NCBI GenBank assembly: GCA_947467185.1
Contig: CANIHR010000004.1
Span: 1 to 50,498 of the forward strand
DNA: 50,498 nt
Source of the DNA: Bryobacterales bacterium
Lineage (GTDB): Bacteria > Acidobacteriota > Terriglobia > Bryobacterales > Bryobacteraceae
Direction of reading: 5' to 3'
Positions 33,375-41,829 of this stretch are shown here, piece by piece. The notes under the pieces were generated by a model that searched no databases, had not been told where the DNA came from, and saw nothing but the letters and a program-made list of their open reading frames with translations. Every line of letters begins with the position of its first letter. The stretch's first letter is position 1. The position numbers were made by a program, and so were the translations under genes.

Positions 33375-34637
33375 TTGGCGTTAGTAGAAGGTTGCAAGCA
33401 CGAGCTTGAATTCCTCATCCCTGCCCAGGCAGTTGAGGAAGAAACGAACAAGGTTACCGAGCAGTTTCGGCAGAAGGCCCACTTGAAGGGCTTCCGCGCT
33501 GGCAAGGCTCCGCTGTCGCTGATCCGCAGCAGCTATCGTGGCGACATTCGCCAGAAGGTTCTGGAGACCTTGCTGCCCCGTTTCTTTGATGCAAAGGTGC
33601 AGGAAGACGGCCTCAAGGTTGTAGGCCAGCCCAACATCAAAGACGTTCACTTCCACGACGGTGCGGACGTCCACTTCAAGGCCGATTTCGAAGTCTTCCC
33701 CGAATTCGAACTCTCTGAATACAAAGGCGTTGAAGTCGTTTATACCGAACCCACCGCTCCGGAAGAAGACGTTGAGAAGCGCATCGAAGAGATTCGTGAT
33801 TCCAAGGCCACCTACGCGAACGTCGATCCCCGGCCCCTGGCTGATGGCGATTACGCCGTGATCTCGCTCGAAAGCATCGCCGGCGCTGAAGAACCCATTA
33901 AGTCCGACGAAGTTCAGGTCCTCATCGGTGGTCCGGAAACCCTCCCCGGCTTTACCGAAAATCTGACCGGCGCCGCCCCAGGCGAAGAACGCGAAGTCTC
34001 GGTCACCTACCCCGAAGACTACGGTTCCCCCAAGCTGGCCGGCAAGTCCGTCACCTTCAAAGTTCAGGTGAACGGTGTCCGGCGCAAGGAACTCCCTGAA
34101 CTCAACGACGAATTCGCGCAGGATCTGGGCGACTTCCGCACCGTGGACGAACTGAAGGACGCTGTCCGGAAGTCTATCTTCGCGCAGCTTCAGGGCGAAG
34201 CCGTCCGTGTGGCCCGTGACAAGATCGTCGATAAGCTGGTTGATGCCCACGAATTCCCGGTCCCTGGCGTTTTTGTGGATCGCCAGATCGAAAACCGCGT
34301 GGAACAGCGCCTCCGCGCCCTCGCGCAGGACGGTGTCGATCCCCGCTCCTTCAACCTCGATTGGGACAAGATCCGTGAAGCCCAGCGTGACCAGGCAATC
34401 CGCGAAGTCCGCGCCTCTCTGATTCTCGGCCGCGTTGCTGATCGCGAAGCCATCGTGGCCACTAACGAAGAAGTCGACAAGGAAGTGGATCGCATCGCGC
34501 GGCAGGAACGCGAGATGGTTACGGTCGTCCGCAAGAAGCTGCTTGAAAATGGGTCGCTCGATCGTATCGCCTCGCACATTCAGACGGAGAAGACCCTGAA
34601 CTTCCTGTTTGAGAACGCGACCAAAACTGCCGAGTAA
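33375..34637 (+). CDS. tig: Trigger factor
   Basis: A 420-residue ribosome-associated chaperone. The ribosome-docking signature KGFRAGKAPLSLI lies near residue 37-49. The FKBP-type prolyl isomerase domain covers about 150-245, and a helical C-terminal chaperone domain follows. The start is TTG at 33375 (MALVEGCKHELEF) with GAGG upstream; no ATG fits better. In many genomes tig is followed by clpP-clpX, which are absent here; accB follows instead, 26 bases on. Confidence 0.94.
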   Translation: MALVEGCKHELEFLIPAQAVEEETNKVTEQFRQKAHLKGFRAGKAPLSLIRSSYRGDIRQKVLETLLPRFFDAKVQEDGLKVVGQPNIKDVHFHDGADVHFKADFEVFPEFELSEYKGVEVVYTEPTAPEEDVEKRIEEIRDSKATYANVDPRPLADGDYAVISLESIAGAEEPIKSDEVQVLIGGPETLPGFTENLTGAAPGEEREVSVTYPEDYGSPKLAGKSVTFKVQVNGVRRKELPELNDEFAQDLGDFRTVDELKDAVRKSIFAQLQGEAVRVARDKIVDKLVDAHEFPVPGVFVDRQIENRVEQRLRALAQDGVDPRSFNLDWDKIREAQRDQAIREVRASLILGRVADREAIVATNEEVDKEVDRIARQEREMVTVVRKKLLENGSLDRIASHIQTEKTLNFLFENATKTAE

Positions 34638-34663
34638 ATAGCTGTTACCCTAGTGAGAATTGC

Positions 34664-35110
34664 ATGACTACTGAAGAAATACGGGAATTGATCCAGCTCG
34701 TGTCCGAAACCGGTGTGACCGAACTGGAAGTTCAACGCGGTGAGAACCGGGTTCGCATTTCGGTCGCCACCACGACCAACGTGGTGGTTCCGCAAGTCGC
34801 CGCCCACACGGTTGGGGCGGTAACCGCGCCTAAAGCCGAGGTAACTCCGGCGGTGAAGACCCCGGATTCCCTCGTCTACGCAAAGTCCCCCATCGTGGGC
34901 ACGTTCTATGCCTCGGCCTCGCCGGACGCGGAACCGTTCGTAAAGATCGGCGAGCATGTCACCCCCGGTAAGGTTCTCTGCATCATCGAATCGATGAAGC
35001 TGATGAACGAAATCGAAGCCGATGTCGCGGGCATTGTGGAAAGCAAGCTCGTTGCGAATGGCCAGGCTGTGGAGTACGGAGAATCCCTCTTTGGCATCCG
35101 GCCTGTTTAG
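34664..35110 (+). CDS. accB: Biotin carboxyl carrier protein of acetyl-CoA carboxylase
   Basis: A 148-residue carrier. The biotinyl lysine is in [12 protein letters not shown] (about residue 113). The N-terminal helix [22 protein letters not shown] is typical, with a Pro/Ala/Val-rich linker between. It feeds carboxybiotin to acetyl-CoA carboxylase for fatty acid synthesis. The 3' end overlaps the TTG start of accC by 20 bases. Confidence 0.96.
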   Translation: MTTEEIRELIQLVSETGVTELEVQRGENRVRISVATTTNVVVPQVAAHTVGAVTAPKAEVTPAVKTPDSLVYAKSPIVGTFYASASPDAEPFVKIGEHVTPGKVLCIIESMKLMNEIEADVAGIVESKLVANGQAVEYGESLFGIRPV

Positions 35111-36443
35111 AAAGATCCTGATCGCGAATCGCGGTGAAATCGCCCTCCGGGTGATCTGCGCGTGTCGCGATCTGGGCATTCCCACTGTCGCCGTTTACTC
35201 GGAAGCGGATCGCAACAGCCTCCCCGTGCGTTTTGCCGACCAGGCAATCTGCATCGGTCCGGCTCGCAGCGCCCGCAGCTACCTGGACATCCCGTCCATC
35301 ATCAGCGCGGCCGAAATCACCAATGTGGATGCCATCCACCCTGGCTACGGCTTCCTGAGTGAGAATGCGGGTTTCGCTGAAGTTTGCCGCGATTCGGGCA
35401 TCAAATTCATTGGCCCAAAGCCGGAAGTGATCGCTTCCATGGGCATCAAGGAACGTGCCCGGGCCATCATGAAGGAATACGGCGTGCCGATCCTTCCCGG
35501 TTCCCCCGGCGTGCTTTCCAGCGCTGAAGAAGCGGAAGAACTGGCCGAAAAGATCGGCTATCCGGTCATCCTGAAGGCCTCGGCCGGTGGTGGTGGACGC
35601 GGTATGCGCATCGTCCACCAGCGCTCTGAACTTGCCAACATGCTGGCGCAGGCTCAGCAGGAAGCCGGAGCCGCCTTCTCCAGCGCCGACGTCTACCTCG
35701 AAAAATACATCGGCGCGCCCCGCCACATCGAGTTCCAGTTACTGGCCGATGAGCATGGCAACGTCGAAATCCTCGGTGAGCGCGAGTGCAGCATCCAGCG
35801 CCGTCACCAGAAACTGCTTGAAGAGAGCCCGTCCCCCGCTCTCCGTCCGGAAGTTCGCGACCGCGTCTCGGCCAAGCTGAAGGAAGCGATTAAGGCGATT
35901 GGTTACAGCAACGCCGGCACCGTCGAATTCCTGATGGACGAAAAGGGCGACCTCTACTTCATCGAAGTCAACGCCCGCATTCAGGTGGAGCATCCGGTTA
36001 CGGAAGCCGTTACCGGAGTGGATCTGGTGAAGTCGCAGATCCTGATCGCCGCGGGCCAGACCCTGCCCGAAATTCTGGGTGGTCCGATTGTTCCGTTCGG
36101 GCACGCCATCGAATGCCGCATCAACGCGGAAAACCCCGAGACCTTCGCCCCGAGTCCTGGCCGCATCACGGGCCTGAACCTGCCGGGCGGCATTGGGATC
36201 CGCGTGGACACCCACGCATTTCAGGATGGAATCATCCCGCCCTACTATGACTCGCTGGTGGCCAAGCTCATCGCGCACGGTCGCACCCGCGAGGAAGCCA
36301 TCCAGCGCATGAAGCGCGCACTGGACCTGTTCGTTGTGGAAGGTATCCATACCTCGATCCCACTTCACAAACGGATTCTCAACGAACCGGACTTTGTCGC
36401 TGGAACGTTTGATACCAACTTCATCAAACGCTGGATGCCCTGA
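35091..36443 (+). CDS. accC: Biotin carboxylase subunit of acetyl-CoA carboxylase
   Basis: A 450-residue ATP-grasp enzyme that carboxylates biotin on Acc[15 protein letters not shown] marks the N-terminus, the glycine-rich ATP loop is GGGGRGMR, and [12 protein letters not shown] and [14 protein letters not shown] are catalytic signatures. The frame has no ATG near the start. TTG 35091 is favoured because GGAG sits nine bases upstream; a CTG at 35103 would give the shortest classical N-terminus. Translation is coupled to accB by overlap, and an intrinsic terminator follows 32 bases after the stop. Confidence 0.95.
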   Translation: MASGLFRKILIANRGEIALRVICACRDLGIPTVAVYSEADRNSLPVRFADQAICIGPARSARSYLDIPSIISAAEITNVDAIHPGYGFLSENAGFAEVCRDSGIKFIGPKPEVIASMGIKERARAIMKEYGVPILPGSPGVLSSAEEAEELAEKIGYPVILKASAGGGGRGMRIVHQRSELANMLAQAQQEAGAAFSSADVYLEKYIGAPRHIEFQLLADEHGNVEILGERECSIQRRHQKLLEESPSPALRPEVRDRVSAKLKEAIKAIGYSNAGTVEFLMDEKGDLYFIEVNARIQVEHPVTEAVTGVDLVKSQILIAAGQTLPEILGGPIVPFGHAIECRINAENPETFAPSPGRITGLNLPGGIGIRVDTHAFQDGIIPPYYDSLVAKLIAHGRTREEAIQRMKRALDLFVVEGIHTSIPLHKRILNEPDFVAGTFDTNFIKRWMP

Positions 36444-36475
36444 ACGGTTCATTCTGAACCATCGTTACCGACTTG

Positions 36476-36513
36476 AAACGCCTCCCTGGAACAATACCTC
36501 GGAGGCGTTTTTT
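36476..36513 (+). terminator. Intrinsic terminator after accC
   Basis: AAACGCCTCC (36476-36485) pairs perfectly with GGAGGCGTTT (36501-36510) around a 15-base loop and runs into TTTTTT. It closes the plus-strand unit containing tig, accB and accC. Confidence 0.85.
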
Positions 36514-36543
36514 CATGTTGTTGATTCTAAACGCGCGAGAGTT

Positions 36544-36560
36544 TGGCACCGGAAGTGCCA
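36544..36560. repeat. Small hairpin in the 36444-36754 intergenic region
   Basis: TGGCAC-CGGAA-GTGCCA forms a perfect six-base stem with a five-base loop. No T-run follows. It belongs to the structured spacer before the pRiA4b ORF-3-like gene. Confidence 0.4.
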
Positions 36561-36586
36561 TAAGAGAGGCATGCAGAGCAAGACAT

Positions 36587-36726
36587 ACCGGCTCAGACAG
36601 CAGCGAGAAAAACACCTCCAAATCTCCTCCTTCCAGTTCTAAACTCTCCCAATTACACCTCAGTCACCCTCCACAAATCCTCCTCTCGCCACTGTCTGAG
36701 CCTGGAAGTACCTCACCGGCTCAGAC
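36587..36726. repeat. Direct and inverted copies of GGCTCAGAC
   Basis: ACCGGCTCAGAC occurs at 36587-36598 and again at 36715-36726. The exact inverse GTCTGAGCC lies between them at 36694-36702. The middle copy could pair with either flank, giving a 9-base stem with a 15-base loop (downstream) or a 95-base loop (upstream). The rest of the gap from 36514 to 36754 is pyrimidine-rich and holds no gene that I can support. Confidence 0.55.
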
Positions 36727-36754
36727 GCATTTCACCGCAGTATCCTGAGAACAA

Positions 36755-37374
36755 ATGCCAACCAGTGCCCTCGAGAATATTGGGAACGTTTGCCAGATCA
36801 AGGTTACCCTCCTCGGAACGAATCCGCCCATCTGGCGGCGGCTGCTGGTTCCTGAAGATCTAACGCTGGAGCGCCTGCATCGCGTCATCCAGGCGGCCAT
36901 GGGATGGCAGGACTATCACCTGCATGAGTTCCGTATCGGGAAACAGCGCTTCGGCCGGCCCGATCCGATGGCGCAGATCTTTGGTGGCCCGCGTACCGCC
37001 AGCGAAAAGACCGCCCACCTGTCCACCGTGCTGGCCAAAGTGCGGGCAAAAGCTCACTACCTTTATGATTTCGGCGATGACTGGGATCACGAGATCCTCG
37101 TTGAAAGTTTCTGGCACCCGACCCCGCCCAGACATACCCTTTCTGCGTTGCGGGTGAAAGGCAGTGCCCTCCTGAGGATTGTGGCGGCCTGCCCGGTTTT
37201 TACAGCCTGCTGGACGCCCTCGCCGATCCCGAACACGAGCAGCACGACGACATCGTCGAATGGCTGGGGCGCGACTTTGATCCGGAAGCCTTCTCCTTAG
37301 ACCAGGTCAACAAACGCCTCCATCGCTTGCAACCTCGCCCCAAAAAGCGGACGCCAGCGCCTCGCCCTATATGA
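36755..37374 (+). pseudogene. Frameshifted pRiA4b ORF-3-family (IS1096 TnpR-like) gene
   Basis: The frame from ATG 36755 reads a pRiA4b ORF-3 domain (IKVTLLGTNPPIWRRLLVP, GWQDYHLHEFRIG, YLYDFGDDWDHEILVESF) and then loses sense. From 37111 another frame continues the same domain as LAPDPAQTYPFCVAGERQ and CPPEDCGG, then on to a clean stop at 37372-37374. One missing base in or near AGTTTC (37107-37112) explains this. The joined protein would have about 206 residues, a normal family length. The family is often found in plasmids and transposons, but its function is unknown. It may be a true pseudogene or a sequencing error. Confidence 0.82.
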
Positions 37375-37381
37375 TGGCCTC

Positions 37382-38179
37382 GTGGCCCAAAGTTTCCGTA
37401 CCCGCTGGCGGTTGCCCCTCGAACATGGTGCCTGGGGCATGCTCTACGTCCCCATGCTCCTCGGCTTCCTCGTCGGACGGACCTGGTCATGGAACATCCT
37501 GACCCTCTTCCTCGCCGCTACCGGTTGTTTCCTCGGTCGCAGCCCCCTTCTCGCCTGGGCACGTGCCGTCCGCTGGGAAAAGCCCATCGGGGACGCCCGG
37601 CAACTTGCTCTCATCTACATGGGCGTCGGAGGCGCAGCCGGCCTGATCCTGCTTTTCGTCAACCGAATGTGGTTCCTCGCCCCGATGGCCGGAATTGCGG
37701 CTATTGTCCTTGGCCTGAACACCTGGCAGGGCATGGTCCGTGAAGACCGCACGATTCTCGGCGAAATGACGGCCATTCTCGGCATGACCATGACTGCGCC
37801 AGCCGCGTTCTACTCGACCACTGACCGTTTTGACTGGTGCCTCGCCATTCTCTGGCTGGAGTGCATCCTCTACTTCGGCAGCAGCGTTGTCTATGTCAAA
37901 ATGCGGGTCCTCGCCGCCCATGAGAAGGTCCCCGGCAAGGCTGCTGCCGCTCGCAGGACCTGCGCGATTTATCACTTCCTGCTTCTCACAGCAGTTGCGG
38001 CCATGGTCGCTGCCCACTTCACCCCCTGGCCTGTCCTCCTCGGCTATGTTCCCATCCTCGCTCGCTCCTTCTGGTACGTCGCAAAGCCCCAAAAGAAGCT
38101 CGACCTGAAGCAGATCGGCTGGTCGGAAGTCGTCTACTCCGTTATCTTCCTCATCGCAGCGGGTGGCTTTGGCCAGTAG
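37382..38179 (+). CDS. YwiC-like family membrane protein
   Basis: A 265-residue protein with about eight membrane helices. The N-terminal LPLEHGAWGMLYVPMLLGFL is the diagnostic 'EHGaW...P...G' motif of YwiC-like proteins, whose function is not known. The start is GTG seven bases after the stop of the frameshifted gene, so they may share a transcript. A soluble loop RVLAAHEKVPGKAAAARR lies near the C-terminus. Confidence 0.85.
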   Translation: MAQSFRTRWRLPLEHGAWGMLYVPMLLGFLVGRTWSWNILTLFLAATGCFLGRSPLLAWARAVRWEKPIGDARQLALIYMGVGGAAGLILLFVNRMWFLAPMAGIAAIVLGLNTWQGMVREDRTILGEMTAILGMTMTAPAAFYSTTDRFDWCLAILWLECILYFGSSVVYVKMRVLAAHEKVPGKAAAARRTCAIYHFLLLTAVAAMVAAHFTPWPVLLGYVPILARSFWYVAKPQKKLDLKQIGWSEVVYSVIFLIAAGGFGQ

Positions 38180-38202
38180 CTCTGCCCTATACTGATCTGC
38201 AA

Positions 38203-38490
38203 GTGCGTACTCGCCGCCTGATTTCGCGTTTTGTCGCCGCCGCCTTCTTCCTGATGGCGCTGCAGCAACTCGCCGCGCTGCCCACTGTCCGCACTGCGGT
38301 GCGCACGGAGCAGACAATCGCCCGCGGTGCCAGCGCCCGGAAGTGGAAAGAAGCCCTTCCTGCTCCGGCCGCCACTGTTGTCCGCGAACTTGCAGTCGAA
38401 CCTGTCTCTCTCCCCGCGCCCGAACTTCCCGCCGTCTCCAGCGAAACGTTCGCCCTCCGTCGCTTCCAACTCCCTCCGCCCATCGCCTGA
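38203..38490 (+). CDS. Small exported proline/alanine-rich protein
   Basis: A 95-residue protein with an N-terminal signal peptide or anchor (RRLISRFVAAAFFLMALQQLAA). The remaining 65 residues are rich in Ala, Pro, Arg and Val with no recognised domain. It starts with GTG 23 bases after the YwiC gene and ends 75 bases before the SecA-like gene. It could be a substrate or partner of that SecA, but nothing beyond position supports this. Confidence 0.5.
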   Translation: MRTRRLISRFVAAAFFLMALQQLAALPTVRTAVRTEQTIARGASARKWKEALPAPAATVVRELAVEPVSLPAPELPAVSSETFALRRFQLPPPIA

Positions 38491-38565
38491 AACCTCGCAG
38501 GCAATCAACCCGGCCCGTCCCCACGGGATGCAGTGGTCTGCCCTTTCCCGGGCACAAGAGGACTC

Positions 38566-40704
38566 ATGACTGGATTTCTGAAGACACTATTTCCGCGCCG
38601 TGACGCGGACACCGCCGCCGTTGTGCGTATCAACCGCCTCCGCGACGAATTCAAGCCCCTGCCCGACGCAACTCTGCGAACCGCCTACGAAACGGCAAAC
38701 AACGTCGAAACCGTGATCGCCATTGCAGCTGTCACTGCCGAGCGTCTCCTCGGCCAGCGCATGTTCGACGTGCAACTCCGCGGTGCCCTTGCCCTTACCC
38801 GCGGCTCAATCGCCGAGATGCAGACCGGCGAAGGGAAGACCCTCACCGCCGTCCCCGCCGTCCTCTGGCTCGCCCGCAACCGCCAGGGCGTCCATGTCAT
38901 GACGGTCAACGACTACCTCGCCACCCGAGACGCCGAATGGATGGGCCCTATCTACCGCCTGCTCGGTCTCACCTGCGGCAGCATCCGCCAGGGCCTCTCC
39001 CCAGTCGCCCGCCGTGCCGCTTACGCCTGCGATATCACCTACGCCACGCCCAACGAAATTGGCTTCGATTATCTCCGCGACCAGGTCGCCCTCCGCCCCG
39101 AAGACCGTGTCCAGCGCGGCTTCCATTCCGCCCTCATTGACGAAGCCGACTCCATCCTGATCGACGAAGCCCGCATCCCCCTCGTCATCGCCGGTGGCGA
39201 AGAAGCCGAAGGCAACCTCGTCCTCCGCGCCGACCGTCTCGTTCGCGACTTCGCACGTGGCCTGGACTATCGCATCGAAGAGCACGGGCGCCATGTAACC
39301 CTCACCGATGACGGCATCCACCATGCGGAAAACATCCTTGGCTGTGGCAACCTCTTCGCAACGGAGAATCTCGAAGTCCTCACCACCGTGCAGGACGCCC
39401 TCCACGCGCACGCCCTCCTGCATCGCGACATAGACTACCTCATCAAAGACGGCCAGGTCGAGTCCATCGACGAGTTCAAGGGCCGCATCGCGCAGGATCG
39501 CCGCTGGCCCGCCGGCCTCCATACCGCCGTCGAAGTCAAAGAGGGTGTTGCCCTCAAGTCCCAGGGCCGCATCTTCGGCTCCATCACGCTCGAAAACCTC
39601 CTCGCGCTCTACGAACACCTCTGCGGTATGACCGGCACCGCGGCCACGCAGGCCAGTGAGTTCGGCGAAATCTACAACCTGGCTGTCGAAGTTATCCCGC
39701 CCAACCGGCCCATGATCCGCGCCGACTACCCCGACCGCGTCTATCGCACGAAGTCCGAAAAACATTACGCGCTGCTCGACGAAATCCGCGCCGTGAACGC
39801 CACCGGACGCCCCGTCCTCGTCGGCACCGCCTCCGTCGCTGAATCCGAGCATCTCAGCTGGCTTCTGACCGATGTCCCCCACAACGTCCTCAACGCTCGC
39901 GACGAAGAGCGCGAAGCCGCTCTCATTGCCCTTGCCGGAGAGCGCGGAGCCGTCACCATTTCGACCAACATGGCGGGGCGGGGAACTGACATCTGCCTCG
40001 GCTCCGGCGTTGCTGAACTCGGCGGTCTCCACGTCATCGGCACCAACCGCCACGAAGCCCGCCGCATCGACTTCCAACTGCGAGGTCGAGCCGGGCGCCA
40101 GGGCGACCCCGGAACCTCCCGCTTCTTCGTCTCTCTCGAAGACGATATCGTGCAGCGCTACGGCCAGGCCCTCAGCGGCGGCGAACACTTCATCCCCGCG
40201 AACCAGATGCAGGCCCTCGCCACGCCCGAAGGTGTTCAGCGGATCGTCGAAGGCAAGAACCTCGAAATTCGTCTATTCCTGCGCAAATACGAAAGCTCCA
40301 TCGAAGGCCAGCGTCAGATTGTCTCGAAGCGCCGTGACGGAATCCTGCTCTCAGAAGACCTGCCCGAGTTCGACCGAATGGTCGCTCTCCGCACGATGGA
40401 TGATGAATGGTCGAACCATCTCAGCGAAGTCACCGAACTCCGCTCCGGAATCCAGTGGGTCGCCTGGGGAGGACGTGACCCTCTCCACGAATACCTCCGC
40501 CGGGTTCACGCCATGTTTGAAGAAATGATGGCCGGTCTCGATGCCGAAATCGAACGTCGAATCGAAGAAGCCCGGGAGAACGGCATCGACCCGTCTCAGC
40601 GAGGCTCCACCTGGACGTACCTCACCACCGACAACCCCTTCGGAAGCCTGACAGACCGCATTCGAAAGGGCCTGGTGGCGAAGGCCAAAGCCCTCTTTGG
40701 GTAA
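38566..40704 (+). CDS. Compact SecA paralogue (SecA2-like preprotein translocase ATPase)
   Basis: A 712-residue SecA-type motor. Walker A is EMQTGEGKT, Walker B is IDEADSILIDEAR, and TNMAGRGTDI and QLRGRAGRQGDPG are the helicase motifs V and VI. The PPXD region (about 205-350) is present. The scaffold segment is divergent: MDDEWSNHLSEV is recognisable, but the usual 'LRgYgQkDPL' reads WVAWGGRDPL. The protein stops soon after and lacks the C-terminal linker and CxC...CH zinc tail. Housekeeping SecA is usually 830-950 residues, so this looks like an accessory copy. ATG 38566 has GAGG five bases upstream. Confidence 0.87.
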   Translation: MTGFLKTLFPRRDADTAAVVRINRLRDEFKPLPDATLRTAYETANNVETVIAIAAVTAERLLGQRMFDVQLRGALALTRGSIAEMQTGEGKTLTAVPAVLWLARNRQGVHVMTVNDYLATRDAEWMGPIYRLLGLTCGSIRQGLSPVARRAAYACDITYATPNEIGFDYLRDQVALRPEDRVQRGFHSALIDEADSILIDEARIPLVIAGGEEAEGNLVLRADRLVRDFARGLDYRIEEHGRHVTLTDDGIHHAENILGCGNLFATENLEVLTTVQDALHAHALLHRDIDYLIKDGQVESIDEFKGRIAQDRRWPAGLHTAVEVKEGVALKSQGRIFGSITLENLLALYEHLCGMTGTAATQASEFGEIYNLAVEVIPPNRPMIRADYPDRVYRTKSEKHYALLDEIRAVNATGRPVLVGTASVAESEHLSWLLTDVPHNVLNARDEEREAALIALAGERGAVTISTNMAGRGTDICLGSGVAELGGLHVIGTNRHEARRIDFQLRGRAGRQGDPGTSRFFVSLEDDIVQRYGQALSGGEHFIPANQMQALATPEGVQRIVEGKNLEIRLFLRKYESSIEGQRQIVSKRRDGILLSEDLPEFDRMVALRTMDDEWSNHLSEVTELRSGIQWVAWGGRDPLHEYLRRVHAMFEEMMAGLDAEIERRIEEARENGIDPSQRGSTWTYLTTDNPFGSLTDRIRKGLVAKAKALFG

Positions 40705-40709
40705 AAGCA

Positions 40710-40745
40710 AAAAGGGGAGGGAACCCGAAGGCTCCCTCCCCTTTT
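40710..40745. terminator. Bidirectional intrinsic terminator
   Basis: AAAAGGGGAGGGA (40710-40722) pairs exactly with TCCCTCCCCTTTT (40733-40745) around a 10-base loop. A- and T-runs on the two arms let it work on both strands, between the convergent secA-like and aldolase genes. Confidence 0.88.
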
Positions 40746-40765
40746 CAAAACGCTTTCGGCAGAAC

Positions 40766-41767
40766 TTACGCGCCGACTTTCGGACGCCAGCTCTTCGCAC
40801 CCTTGATCGCTTCGTTCACGGCGGCGATGTTCTTCACGCCCTGATCCAGCAGCCAGGCTTCCAGCGCCGCCGCACCCTGCGCGCCGAAAATCTTCACGCC
40901 GTCCAGCCACGTTGCGCGGCCACACAGAACGCCTGAGTAGTCCGTGCCGCTTTCGGCCGCATACTTCAGGTTTTCGATGAAGACTTCGTTCGTCACGCCC
41001 GCGCTCAGGTAAATGAACGGCAGGGTGGTGACAGAGGCCGCATCGCGGAAATGAGCGAGAGCCTCTTCCTTTGTGTAAGCGAACTCGCCGCCCTTGAATG
41101 CCGCGCTGCCTTCCACGTAAGCGGGGTTGATCGGCACTTCCACCTTCAGCACGTCGACTTTGTACTGGGGCTTGGAGAATTCGGCCATCGAACCCTTCAC
41201 CACGGCCGGCTTCTTCTTCGCGTATTCCAGGCTCTTTTCGCCCTTGCCGTTTTCGTCATAACCGACGAATTCGAGGAAGAACGGAATGTCGTACGCTTCG
41301 CACTCGGCGCCAATGCGTTCAATGAACGCATGCTTGATGTCGTTGACATCGGCGGGCGAAAACGGGGTGTAGTACAGGAGAATCTTGACGGCATCCGCGC
41401 CCATTTCCTTGATACGCTTCACGGACAGGTGGGGCAGCAGATCCGGCATCCGGTGCTCGTCGGTGGCGTCGTAGCCGGTCTCTTCGTAAGCCAGCAGCAG
41501 GCCAGCGTTCGCGGAACGGGCGGCAGCGGCGGGAAGGCCGAACTCGGGATCCAGCAGGATCGCGCTGGCATGCGGCGTCAGCACGCGCGACACGGCGATC
41601 TTGAAGTCTTCCATTTCCTTGGGCGTGACTTCGGACTCGGGGATGCCCTTGGCTGCGGCGATGCCCTTCTGGAGGCTGCCACGCTGATCCATCGCCGCGG
41701 CGGCGATGACACCGGCCTCGTTCGAGAGGGCGTTCATATGCTTCAGTTTGCCTGGGGAAAGGCTCAT
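40766..41767 (-). CDS. LacD-family class I aldolase (tagatose-1,6-bisphosphate aldolase-like)
   Basis: A 333-residue cytoplasmic aldolase. AAAMDQRGSLQK near the N-terminus, LDPEFGLPAA, and the TIM-barrel blocks VKILLYYTPFSP, FFLEFVGYDE and VLKVEVPIN are typical of LacD. The Schiff-base lysine is probably in LKVEVP. LacD-type enzymes cleave tagatose- or fructose-1,6-bisphosphate, or sulfosugar phosphates, to triose products; the substrate here is not settled. ATG 41767 has AGGAG seven bases upstream. No lactose or tagatose genes are nearby, so it may act as an unusual general aldolase. Confidence 0.85.
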   Translation of the reverse strand: MSLSPGKLKHMNALSNEAGVIAAAAMDQRGSLQKGIAAAKGIPESEVTPKEMEDFKIAVSRVLTPHASAILLDPEFGLPAAAARSANAGLLLAYEETGYDATDEHRMPDLLPHLSVKRIKEMGADAVKILLYYTPFSPADVNDIKHAFIERIGAECEAYDIPFFLEFVGYDENGKGEKSLEYAKKKPAVVKGSMAEFSKPQYKVDVLKVEVPINPAYVEGSAAFKGGEFAYTKEEALAHFRDAASVTTLPFIYLSAGVTNEVFIENLKYAAESGTDYSGVLCGRATWLDGVKIFGAQGAAALEAWLLDQGVKNIAAVNEAIKGAKSWRPKVGA

Positions 41768-41829
41768 TCGTTTCTCCTGTAACTTAAGTGCTTCGTGGGT
41801 ACGAAACCACAATTATCCCACGCGTATTT

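Noticed and set aside
37101-37116. Programmed -1 ribosomal frameshift site in the pRiA4b-like gene
   Set aside because: The sequence GAAAGTTTC is not an X XXY YYZ slippery heptamer and no clear downstream pseudoknot is visible. A one-base deletion is simpler.
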